Source: Acidimicrobiaceae bacterium (GTDB lineage Bacteria > Actinomycetota > Acidimicrobiia > Acidimicrobiales > Bog-793). Taken from it: a stretch of DNA of 6,210 bases. Position 1 is the first letter of the stretch. Every line of letters starts with the position of its first letter. The translations under genes were made by a program, and so were the position numbers. Under the pieces are notes generated by a model. That model did not search any database, was not told where the DNA came from, and saw nothing but the letters and a program-made list of their open reading frames with translations. The stretch is from contig DAHUZG010000386.1 in the NCBI GenBank assembly GCA_027306715.1, positions 1 through 6,210 of the forward strand, in the 5' to 3' direction. Below, one piece after another: positions 1-4,811 of this stretch.

Positions 1-629
1 CGGGTGATGGAGATGTCCCGGAGGCCCTGCTTGACGAACCCGACTGCCTCGTTGAGCCTGCTCTCGGGGATGATCGAGCCAGGGTGGCGGGCGTAGTGCT
101 CGAGCAACCGGTCGCTGAACTCCGACAGCTCGAAGAAGTAGTTCTCCTCAGTAAACCACTCGACCGGACGCTGGTGGATCGGGCAGAGCCGGTCGGGGCC
201 GAGCTCGGACTCGGACTTGTAGTCCTCGCAGGAGACGCAGTACCAACCGGCGTACTCGCCCTTGCGGATGTAGCCGTTGTCGTAGATCGCTTGCACGAAC
301 GCCTGCACGGAGCGCCGGTGACGCTCCTCGGTCGTGCGGATGAAGTCGTCGTTGGAGATCTCGAGCGCCGCCCAGGCGTCGCGGAAGCGTGCGCTCGTGA
401 CGTCGGCCCAGGCCGCCGGCGACATCCCCTGCGCCTTTGCGGCGCGTGCGATCTTGAGGCCGTGCTCGTCGGTGCCGGTGAGGAAGAACACCTCCTCGCC
501 GGCAAGCCGGTGCCAGCGCGCCAGCGCGTCGGCGTTGACCGTCGTGTAGGCGTGCCCGAGGTGCGGCGCGTCGTTGACGTAATAGATCGGCGTCGTGACA
601 AAGAAGCGACGTCCCTGGTCCTGGCCCAT
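1..629 (-). CDS. metG: Methionyl-tRNA synthetase, N-terminal part (truncated by window edge)
   Basis: Class I aminoacyl-tRNA synthetase that attaches methionine to initiator and elongator tRNA-Met in the cytoplasm. The 209 complete codons read from the ATG at 629 open with the family hallmark VTTPIYYVNDAPHLGHAYTT (residues 11-30), which contains the HIGH-type ATP site HLGH (23-26). The TGTDEHG segment follows (51-57). A zinc knuckle is formed by C131, C134, C149 and H152 (CVSC...CPIH), and WFTEENYFF lies at 158-166. This single-knuckle layout resembles the Thermus/Bacillus-type enzyme. The KMSKS loop and anticodon domain lie beyond the left edge, so the gene is cut by the window, not broken. 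The start is chosen because the conserved core begins about ten residues later and no other start codon fits. No convincing ribosome binding site is present; a -10-like TACGCT lies 7 nt upstream, suggesting a leaderless message. It is downstream of gadB on the same strand, across a 149-bp gap. Confidence 0.97.
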   Translation of the reverse strand, partial: MGQDQGRRFFVTTPIYYVNDAPHLGHAYTTVNADALARWHRLAGEEVFFLTGTDEHGLKIARAAKAQGMSPAAWADVTSARFRDAWAALEISNDDFIRTTEERHRRSVQAFVQAIYDNGYIRKGEYAGWYCVSCEDYKSESELGPDRLCPIHQRPVEWFTEENYFFELSEFSDRLLEHYARHPGSIIPESRLNEAVGFVKQGLRDISIT

Positions 630-636
630 CCTGCTC

Positions 637-642
637 AGCGTA
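637..642 (-). promoter_or_regulatory. Putative -10 box for leaderless metG
   Basis: On the minus strand TACGCT fits the actinobacterial TANNNT -10 consensus. Exactly 7 nt (GAGCAGG) separate it from the metG ATG, so transcription would start at or next to the A of the start codon. No recognisable -35 box is present 16-18 bp upstream. The spacer contains AGG, but it abuts the ATG and is too close to act as a normal Shine-Dalgarno site. This is an inference from spacing and consensus only. Confidence 0.5.
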
Positions 643-708
643 CCGGGCGGTCGGTCAGCCGATTCGAGATCTCCAAGCTGCGCGCTCTCGGCCGGTGGCG
701 CTCTCCCG

Positions 709-780
709 GGACGGCTCCGCGCTCTCGGGCGGCTCCGCGCTCTCGGACGGCTCCGCGCTCTCGGACGGCTCCGCGCTCTC
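709..780. repeat. 18-bp tandem repeat, four copies, abutting the gadB stop
   Basis: Four head-to-tail copies of GGACGGCTCCGCGCTCTC (plus strand) lie at 709-726, 727-744, 745-762 and 763-780. Three are identical and the second differs by one base (A to G at 729). A decayed copy is visible at about 690-705. The array ends inside the gadB stop codon (779-781), so it occupies the 3' flank of gadB and about half of the 149-bp gadB-metG gap. There is no spacer between units, so this is a minisatellite-type array and not CRISPR. The unit is a multiple of three, so frames stay open through it (a shifted frame would read ESAEPS repeats), but nothing suggests translation. The rest of the gap (630-708) shows only the metG -10 candidate and an 8-bp palindrome GAGATCTC (666-673). 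Confidence 0.9.
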
Positions 781-2179
781 AGTGGTGGAAGGCCGCCGGC
801 TGCTCGGGGGCGCGCAACGGGTGCGACTGGGCCTCGAGCTCGGGCAGCAGCCGGGCGAGGTCGGCGACGAGGAGGTCGGCGAGGTCGCGGCTGAACCCGT
901 TGCGAACGACCACCCGGAGCACCGAGAGGTCGGAGCGGTTGTCGGGGAAGCTATAGGCCGGGACGAGCCAGCCGCGCTCGCGCAGGCGCCGCGCGACGTC
1001 ATAGACGTCGAAGGAGCCGGCCCCTGCGGCGGTGGTGAAGGCGAACACCGGCAGCTCGTCGCCACGGGTGACGAGCTCGAACGGCCCGAGCGCGGCGATC
1101 TGCCCGGCGAGGCGGAGGGCGACGTCACGCGCCGTTTGCTGGACGACCCGATAGCCCTCGCGGCCGAGGCGCAGGAAGGCGAAGTACTGGGCCACGACCT
1201 CGGCGCCCGGCCGCGAGAAGTTGAGGGCGAAGGTGGGCATGTTCCCGCCGAGGTAGTTGACGTTGAAGACGAGCTCGGCGGGGAGAGCGTCGCGGTCGCG
1301 CCAGAGCGCCCAGCCCACCCCGGGGTAGACGAGGCCGTACTTGTGCCCGGAGGTGTTGATCGAGGCGACCCGCGGCAGGCGGAAGTCCCACACGAGATCC
1401 GGATCGAGGAACGGGGCGATCATCGCCCCCGAGGCCCCGTCGACGTGGATCGGAACGTCGAGGCCGCTCTCGGTCTGCAGCCGGTCGAGGGCGTCGGCGA
1501 TCTCGGCGACCGGCTCGTAGCTGCCGTCGAAGGTCGAGCCGAGGATGGCGACGACTCCGATCGTCCCCTCGTCGACGCGGGCCACCGCCTCGGCGGCGCC
1601 CAGGTGGAAGCGGTCGCCTTCCATCGGCACGAGGCGCGGCTCGACCTCGAAGTAGTTGCAGAACTTCTCCCAGCACACCTGCACGTTGGCGCCCATCACG
1701 AGGTTCGGCGCGACGCCGGCGCCCGAGCGCCGGCGTGCCGCCCAGCGCCGCTTCAGCGCCAGGCCGCCGAGCATGCAGGCCTCCGAGGACCCGGTCGTCG
1801 AGCAGCCGACCGCCTCGGCGGGCTCCGGAGCGTGCCAGAGGTCGGCGAGGATGCTGACACAACGCCGCTCGAGCTCGGCGGTCTGGGGGTACTCGTCCTT
1901 GTCGATCATGTTCTTCTCGGCGCACTCGGCCATCAGCCGACGCGCCTGCGGCTCCATGTAGGTCGTCACGAACGTCGCCAGGTTGAGCCGGGCGTTGCCG
2001 TCGAGCAAGAGCTCGTCGTGGACGAGCTGGTAGGCGGTCTCGGCCGGAACCGGGTGCCGCCCGAGCCGATGGGTCGGCAGCTCGAGCTCACCGCCCGCCG
2101 CCGGCCCGTCGAGGGCGTGCAGCGGGTTGGCGCGGCGGCGCGAAGCCGCCGGGTGGGGCGATCCGCGGTGCAGCGCCAT
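779..2179 (-). CDS. gadB: Glutamate decarboxylase (PLP-dependent)
   Basis: Converts L-glutamate to 4-aminobutyrate and CO2, consuming a proton; in bacteria it is tied to acid resistance or GABA metabolism. From the ATG at 2179 the protein is 466 residues, the same length as E. coli GadB. Recognisable segments are NDELLLDGNARLNLATF-like (residues 54-70), MIDKDEYPQ (91-99), LADLWHAP (111-118), GSSEACMLGG (130-139), the cofactor-ring glutamine Q167, HVDGASG with D247 facing the PLP nitrogen, WDFRLPRV (264-271), and SGHKYG with the Schiff-base lysine K280. FNVNYLGG and FSRPGAEVVAQYF follow. The C-terminus ends AAFHH, matching the FKHT tail of E. coli whose histidine closes the active site at neutral pH. 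GGAGG 6 nt before the ATG fixes the start; an in-frame TTG at 2239 would add 20 arginine-rich residues and is disfavoured. The N-terminal 45 residues diverge from E. coli. No glutamate/GABA antiporter gene is in the window. Confidence 0.96.
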   Translation of the reverse strand: MALHRGSPHPAASRRRANPLHALDGPAAGGELELPTHRLGRHPVPAETAYQLVHDELLLDGNARLNLATFVTTYMEPQARRLMAECAEKNMIDKDEYPQTAELERRCVSILADLWHAPEPAEAVGCSTTGSSEACMLGGLALKRRWAARRRSGAGVAPNLVMGANVQVCWEKFCNYFEVEPRLVPMEGDRFHLGAAEAVARVDEGTIGVVAILGSTFDGSYEPVAEIADALDRLQTESGLDVPIHVDGASGAMIAPFLDPDLVWDFRLPRVASINTSGHKYGLVYPGVGWALWRDRDALPAELVFNVNYLGGNMPTFALNFSRPGAEVVAQYFAFLRLGREGYRVVQQTARDVALRLAGQIAALGPFELVTRGDELPVFAFTTAAGAGSFDVYDVARRLRERGWLVPAYSFPDNRSDLSVLRVVVRNGFSRDLADLLVADLARLLPELEAQSHPLRAPEQPAAFHH

Positions 2180-2185
2180 CTCCGA

Positions 2186-2190
2186 CCTCC
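2186..2190 (-). promoter_or_regulatory. Ribosome binding site deciding the gadB start
   Basis: GGAGG on the minus strand lies 6 nt upstream of the ATG at 2179. It is the best Shine-Dalgarno sequence in the window and is the reason for choosing this start over the in-frame TTG at 2239. Confidence 0.8.
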
Positions 2191-2237
2191 GGCTGCCGCC
2201 GGTCGGACGAGGCGCGATCTCGCCGGGGCGGCGACCC

Positions 2238-2243
2238 AACCTA
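2238..2243 (-). promoter_or_regulatory. Putative -10 box for gadB
   Basis: TAGGTT (minus strand) fits TANNNT and lies in the 86-bp gap between the rsmI stop and the gadB start. Transcription would begin near 2231, giving a leader of about 50 nt that contains the GGAGG site. The box overlaps the alternative in-frame TTG at 2239, another reason to reject that start. No good -35 box is seen. gadB may also be read through from rsmI. Confidence 0.35.
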
Positions 2244-2265
2244 TCCCGGGTCGGGGGGCGGCTGC

Positions 2266-3120
2266 TCAGGCGGGGTCGACGGCGCGGGCAGCGTCATAGG
2301 CGTGCCGCCGGGAGACCCCGAGCAGCGCCTGGGCGGCGCGACGGGCGTCGCCGGCTGACAGTCCCGCCAGCCGAAGGCGCCGCATCGCCTCCTCGAGCTC
2401 CGCCGCCCCGGGCACCGTCGGCGCCGGCGCCGGAGACAGGACGATGACGTGCTCGCCGCGCGGCTCGCGCGACTCCGCGCGCACCGCGGCCTCGTCAAGG
2501 CTCCCGCGCCAGGTCTCCTCGTGCAGCTTGGTGAGCTCGCGGCTGACCGCCACCCGACGCTCGGGGCCGCAGGCCGCGGCGAGCTCGGCGAGCGTGGCCG
2601 CCACCCGGCCCGGCGCCTCGTAGCAGACGCTCGTCACGGGGGAGGCGGCGAGGGCGGCGATGCGGTCACGACGATCGGGACCCTTGCGCGGCAGGAAGCC
2701 CTCGAAGCTGAAGCGCCCGACTGGCAGGCCGCTCACGACGAGGGCGGCGAGCAGGGCCGAGGGGCCCGGCAGCGCCCGCACCTCGACACCGGCCGCCACA
2801 GCTGCCGCCACGAGGCGCTCCCCAGGGTCGGAGATCGCCGGCGTGCCGGCGTCGCTGACGAGCGCCACGGTGGCACCACCGAGGCAGGCCTCGACGACCT
2901 CGCTTGAGCGGGCGGCCTCGTTGTGACCGTGCAGGGACACGAGCCGACGGGCGCGCAGGCCTGCGAGCTCGAGCAGCCTGCCGGTGTGCCGGGTGTCCTC
3001 CCAGGCGACGAGATCGGCCTCGGCGAGCGCCTGGCGGGCTCGCAGCGAGAGGTCGGCGAGGTTGCCGATCGGCGTCGAGACGACGAGCAGCTGCCCGCTG
3101 CCGGCGCCCCCCTCGCTCAC
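2266..3120 (-). CDS. rsmI: 16S rRNA (cytidine-1402-2'-O)-methyltransferase
   Basis: A 284-residue tetrapyrrole-methylase-fold enzyme, close to the usual length for RsmI. It uses S-adenosylmethionine to add the 2'-O-methyl of C1402 in the ribosomal P site, which tunes start-codon selection and fidelity. Motifs in order are LLVVSTPIGNLADLSLRA near the N-terminus, WEDTRHTGRLL, LVSLHGHNE, VALVSDAGTPAISDPGERLV (SAM-binding region), LPGPSALLAAL, FEGFLPRKGPDRRDRI, YEAPGRV, RELTKLHEETWRG and the strand GEHVIVL. The C-terminal segment LSAGDARRAAQALLGVSRRHAYDAA matches the small helical tail of the family. The GTG start at 3120 overlaps the TGA of the upstream DUF192 gene as GTGA, so translation is probably coupled; the homologous core starts ten residues in. 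gadB lies 86 bp downstream and metG beyond it. Confidence 0.95.
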   Translation of the reverse strand: MSEGGAGSGQLLVVSTPIGNLADLSLRARQALAEADLVAWEDTRHTGRLLELAGLRARRLVSLHGHNEAARSSEVVEACLGGATVALVSDAGTPAISDPGERLVAAAVAAGVEVRALPGPSALLAALVVSGLPVGRFSFEGFLPRKGPDRRDRIAALAASPVTSVCYEAPGRVAATLAELAAACGPERRVAVSRELTKLHEETWRGSLDEAAVRAESREPRGEHVIVLSPAPAPTVPGAAELEEAMRRLRLAGLSAGDARRAAQALLGVSRRHAYDAARAVDPA

Positions 3121-3455
3121 GCCTCGATCTCGAGCTGGTCCCCCGGCCGCAGCTTCCAGCGCTCGAAGGCGCCCGCCGGCGCCTCGAGAACGTGGCGGGC
3201 GCGCAGCCGTGGCAGGCCGAGGCGGTAGGGGTGCATCGTCACCGTCACGACGACGACCAGGCTGTCGTCGAGGTAGGCGACGTCGAGAGTGAAAGGAACG
3301 CCGAGGGTGTGGGCGACCCGGGCGTTGCGGGCGAGGAAGGCGCCATCGCAGGACCGGCGCCCGAGCAGCTGGCGGGCGCGGCCGCCGAGGGTGTCGACCA
3401 CCTCGACGCTGGCCAGCACCTCGTCGCCGCGCAGCAACCACGCCGTCTGGACCAA
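3117..3455 (-). CDS. DUF192 (UPF0127/COG1430) family protein
   Basis: A 112-residue protein matching DUF192, a small beta-rich family of unknown biochemical role. The visible family pattern is a GRARQLLGRRSCDGAFL block (residues 25-41), the core RVAHTLGVPFTLDVAYLDD (46-64) corresponding to the usual F-W-M-x-N-T...LD-x-x-F-x-D segment, a strand VVVVTVT, and the closing VLEAPAGAFERWKLRPGD (89-106). The usual Trp-Met pair of the core is replaced, keeping His-Thr. There is no signal peptide or membrane segment, unlike many secreted or lipoprotein members, so it is probably cytoplasmic. The TTG start at 3455 is chosen because GGAGAGG lies 8 nt upstream and no ATG or GTG fits. It overlaps rsmI by 4 nt, so the two are co-expressed, but this does not reveal the function. 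Confidence 0.85.
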   Translation of the reverse strand: MVQTAWLLRGDEVLASVEVVDTLGGRARQLLGRRSCDGAFLARNARVAHTLGVPFTLDVAYLDDSLVVVVTVTMHPYRLGLPRLRARHVLEAPAGAFERWKLRPGDQLEIEA

Positions 3456-3463
3456 CCGTCGCG

Positions 3464-3470
3464 CCTCTCC
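3464..3470 (-). promoter_or_regulatory. Ribosome binding site for the TTG-started DUF192 gene
   Basis: GGAGAGG (minus strand), 8 nt before the TTG at 3455-3453. It supports use of the rare TTG start. Confidence 0.6.
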
Positions 3471-3536
3471 GAGTCACCCGGCCGCCCCCGGCGACGGCGA
3501 TGTGCGGACCGGCGCGCCGGGCGCTGCCCGGGCTCA

Positions 3537-3542
3537 ACGGTA
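3537..3542 (-). promoter_or_regulatory. Possible -10 box for the DUF192-rsmI operon
   Basis: TACCGT (minus strand) fits TANNNT and would give a start near 3530 and a leader of about 75 nt containing the GGAGAGG site. No clear -35 box. It is the only good TANNNT I found on this strand between the DUF192 start and the divergent bL37-like gene. Confidence 0.3.
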
Positions 3543-3572
3543 GCGCTGCTGGCGGCGCCCTCGAGGGGACCG

Positions 3573-3605
3573 CCGAGCTGGGCGCCGCCCGAGCTGGGCG
3601 GCGCC
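3573..3605. repeat. 16-bp tandem duplication forming a perfect 10-bp hairpin
   Basis: Two adjacent 16-bp copies beginning CCGAGCTGGGCG (3573-3588 and 3589-3604) differ at one base (position 13 of the unit). Across the copies, GGCGCCGCCC (3581-3590) pairs perfectly with GGGCGGCGCC (3596-3605) around the 5-nt loop GAGCT. The element sits in the divergent gap between the DUF192 and bL37-like starts, upstream of both predicted -10 boxes. It cannot be a terminator for either flanking gene, since both are transcribed away from it, and no T-tract follows. An operator, a structured leader from a more distal start, or an inert slippage product are all possible. Confidence 0.75.
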
Positions 3606-3669
3606 GCACGGCGCGGCACGACGACCCGCCTTCCCGGCTCCGGCTTTTCGGCTCGCCTCCGCCAGCGGT

Positions 3670-3675
3670 TATCCT
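3670..3675 (+). promoter_or_regulatory. Putative -10 box for the leaderless bL37-like gene
   Basis: TATCCT fits TANNNT and lies 8 nt before the GTG at 3684, with no Shine-Dalgarno sequence between, as expected for a leaderless message. Only a poor -35 candidate (around the TTTT run at 3645-3648) is visible. Confidence 0.45.
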
Positions 3676-3683
3676 CTACGGCC

Positions 3684-3767
3684 GTGTCCAAGCGAACGAC
3701 GAAGCGCAAGCTCAGCAAGAAGAAGAAGGCGAACCACGGCAAGAAGCCGAACTGCGGTCGCGGCTGA
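3684..3767 (+). CDS. bL37-like small ribosomal protein (27 aa)
   Basis: A GTG-started ORF of 27 residues, too short for usual gene calling. It is extremely basic, with 12 Lys/Arg, in the order SKRTTKRKLSKKKK followed by ANHGKKPN and a CGRG tail. The segment K-x-A-N-H-G-K-K/R-P-N matches my memory of bL37, the roughly 24-residue large-subunit protein found in mycobacterial ribosome structures, whose C-terminus reads KANHGKRPN followed by one residue. The composition and length fit a ribosomal-surface peptide that threads into rRNA. Compared with that protein, this copy has a few extra C-terminal residues including a cysteine. The frame is open far upstream because of GC bias, but only the GTG gives the family length, and it carries a -10-like TATCCT 8 nt upstream. 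It is divergent from DUF192-rsmI and converges on the phosphodiesterase gene. The main alternative is a chance lysine-rich ORF, which the specific ANHGKKPN match makes unlikely. Confidence 0.75.
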   Translation: MSKRTTKRKLSKKKKANHGKKPNCGRG

Positions 3768-3804
3768 GCTGGCGGCCCTGAGCTGGCGGCCCTGAGCTGG
3801 CGGC
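3765..3804. repeat. 14-bp tandem repeat at a convergent gene junction
   Basis: Units of TGAGCTGGCGGCCC run at 3765-3778 and 3779-3792 (identical), with a third copy from 3793 whose first 12 bases match. The first three bases are the TGA stop of the bL37-like gene, and the array reaches the first base of the phosphodiesterase stop codon (3804-3806), so it is effectively the whole gap between two convergent genes. Every unit repeats the TGA. There is no T-rich terminator. The core GAGCTGG also occurs in the duplication at 3573-3604. Confidence 0.85.
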
Positions 3805-4655
3805 TAGCGACTTGCCAGGACGCCGGCGAGCACGCTCGGGCGGTCGGTCATGATCCCGTCGACGCCTGCCTCGAGCAGCGCCCTCATCTCCTCGGCCTCG
3901 TCGATCGTCCAGACGTGGACGGCGAGACCGATCCCGTGGACGAATTCGACGAAGCGCTCGTCCACGACCCGCAGGCTGCCGTAGGCGGGCGGCACCTGCA
4001 CAGCGACGTGCCGGCGCAGCTCGGCGAGCACCTCCTCGTCGGGCGAGCCTCCGGAGAGCAGCGCCTGTCCGGCCCGCAGGAGCAGCGCCGAGCCCGGGGA
4101 CGTGCCGATCGCCGGCGCCAGCTCGGCGATACGTGAGGTCGACCGGTCGTTGAACGAGGCGACGATGACGTCCTCGACCCGGCCACGACGAACCAGAAGC
4201 TCGGCCACGGCCTCCTCGTAGGCCGGGACCTCCGGGTCCGTCTGCTTGATGTCGAGGGTGAGCGGCACGCCCGGGAAGCGTTCGATCACCTCGTCGAGGC
4301 GGGCCAGGCCGAGCTCACGCTGCTCGGGCGCGCGTCCCCGCAGGGGGTAGTCGGCCTCGGGCCGGCCCCTCAGCGCATCCTCCCCGGGGACGAACCAGTA
4401 GGCATTGTCGAGGCGCGCCAGCTCGGACCAGGTGTGCTCGGCGATCCGGCCGCTGCCGTCGGTCGTCCGCTCGAGGGTCGCGTCGTGACAGACGACGAGA
4501 ACGCCGTCGGCGGTCATGTGCACGTCGAGCTCGACGGCGTCGGCCCCGGCTGCGAGCGCCTGCTCGATAGCGTAGATCGTGCTCGACGGCGCCTCCTTGG
4601 CGCCGCCCTGGTGGGCATAGGCGAGGACTCGGCGCTCGAGCCAGGGGTTGGCCAT
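3804..4655 (-). CDS. Glycerophosphodiester phosphodiesterase family protein
   Basis: A 283-residue TIM-barrel protein of the GDPD family, whose members cleave glycerophosphodiesters to glycerol-3-phosphate and an alcohol. No signal peptide is seen, so it is probably cytoplasmic. Conserved features are AYAHQGG with H15, VELDVHMTADG with metal ligands E42 and D44, VVCHDATLERTTDGSG with the second catalytic H57, LTLDIKQT (D135, K137), and the C-terminal HVWTIDEAEEMRALLEAGVDGIMTDRP. The spacing H15-E42-D44-H57 is that of characterised enzymes. Three positions depart from the textbook pattern: the Arg after the first His is Gln16, the P-E-N-T motif is P-S-S-T (residues 23-26), and the later metal ligand Glu is Asp135. 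I recall similar HQGG...PSST forms in other actinobacteria, so this may be an active subgroup; the substrate is unknown. The ATG at 4655 fits the domain start and has a -10-like TAACAC 7 nt upstream. The frame is open much further upstream, but that part is only the antisense of the next gene. Confidence 0.92.
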   Translation of the reverse strand: MANPWLERRVLAYAHQGGAKEAPSSTIYAIEQALAAGADAVELDVHMTADGVLVVCHDATLERTTDGSGRIAEHTWSELARLDNAYWFVPGEDALRGRPEADYPLRGRAPEQRELGLARLDEVIERFPGVPLTLDIKQTDPEVPAYEEAVAELLVRRGRVEDVIVASFNDRSTSRIAELAPAIGTSPGSALLLRAGQALLSGGSPDEEVLAELRRHVAVQVPPAYGSLRVVDERFVEFVHGIGLAVHVWTIDEAEEMRALLEAGVDGIMTDRPSVLAGVLASR

Positions 4656-4662
4656 TCCCGAT

Positions 4663-4668
4663 GTGTTA
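4663..4668 (-). promoter_or_regulatory. Possible -10 box for a leaderless phosphodiesterase gene
   Basis: TAACAC (minus strand) lies 7 nt before the ATG at 4655. It matches TANNNT except at the last base. No Shine-Dalgarno sequence lies between. Weak alone; it counts mainly because the spacing equals that at metG and ettA. Confidence 0.35.
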
Positions 4669-4708
4669 GCCGATCGGCGACGGCCCGGCGATGCGGGCGC
4701 GGGTGATG

Positions 4709-4748
4709 GGCCGCCGGCTCGTTCGCCCGGCGGCCGGCGCGCGAACGA
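4709..4748. repeat. Two interleaved inverted repeats in a divergent promoter region
   Basis: Dyad one pairs GGCCGCCGG (4709-4717) with CCGGCGGCC (4727-4735), a perfect 9-bp stem. Dyad two pairs TCGTTCGC (4719-4726) with GCGAACGA (4741-4748), a perfect 8-bp stem with half-site centres 22 bp apart. The left arm of dyad two is the loop of dyad one, so the two are alternatives as simple hairpins or together form an H-type pseudoknot topology. They lie in the 156-bp gap between divergent starts, just upstream of the GRDB-like promoter candidate. Dyad two contains A/T bases and so is less likely to arise from GC bias alone. An operator is the simplest reading. Confidence 0.6.
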
Positions 4749-4751
4749 CCC

Positions 4752-4768
4752 GGCGGGCGGGGGGCGGG
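4752..4768 (+). other. G-rich tract upstream of the GRDB-like -10 box
   Basis: Four G-runs (2, 3, 6 and 3 bases) separated by single cytosines occupy the place where a -35 box would be expected for the -10 at 4778. A two-layer or bulged G-quadruplex could form; a simple three-layer one cannot, because the run of six cannot supply two G3 tracts plus a loop. No -35 hexamer is recognisable here. Confidence 0.3.
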
Positions 4769-4777
4769 CCAGCTGGG

Positions 4778-4783
4778 TACGCT
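4778..4783 (+). promoter_or_regulatory. Putative -10 box for the GRDB-like gene
   Basis: TACGCT, the same hexamer as at metG, would give a start near 4790 and a leader of about 22 nt. Unlike the leaderless cases, that leader contains a ribosome binding site. Confidence 0.45.
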
Positions 4784-4796
4784 TCGAGCCACCGAG

Positions 4797-4802
4797 AGGG
4801 AG
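4797..4802 (+). promoter_or_regulatory. Ribosome binding site for the GRDB-like gene
   Basis: AGGGAG lies 9 nt before the ATG at 4812 and supports that start. Confidence 0.6.
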
Positions 4803-4811
4803 AAACGACGC

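Noticed and set aside
651..690. Possible tRNA T-arm (GATTCGAGATC-like sequence)
   Set aside because: The flanking bases do not form a T-stem or acceptor stem and no anticodon arm precedes it.
709..780. CRISPR array
   Set aside because: Units are contiguous with no unique spacers, only 18 bp long, and no cas genes are nearby.
655..1128. Leftward frame containing ESAEPS repeats, as a repetitive protein or a programmed-frameshift tail of gadB
   Set aside because: The 5' part is out of frame within gadB, no slippery site or ribosome binding site was seen, and gadB ends normally with a conserved tail. The repeats are better explained as intergenic tandem duplication.
2180..2239. TTG at 2239 as the gadB start (20 extra residues)
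   Set aside because: It overlaps the candidate -10 box, lacks a ribosome binding site, and the ATG at 2179 has GGAGG at ideal distance and gives exactly the family length.
695..2299. Long rightward open frame of 534 codons opposite gadB
   Set aside because: It is the antisense shadow of gadB created by high GC; the translation is low-complexity and resembles no family, while the opposite strand gives a full glutamate decarboxylase.
2904..3683. Long upstream extension of the bL37-like frame
   Set aside because: It runs antisense through rsmI and DUF192 with low-complexity sequence; only the GTG at 3684 gives the expected tiny basic protein.
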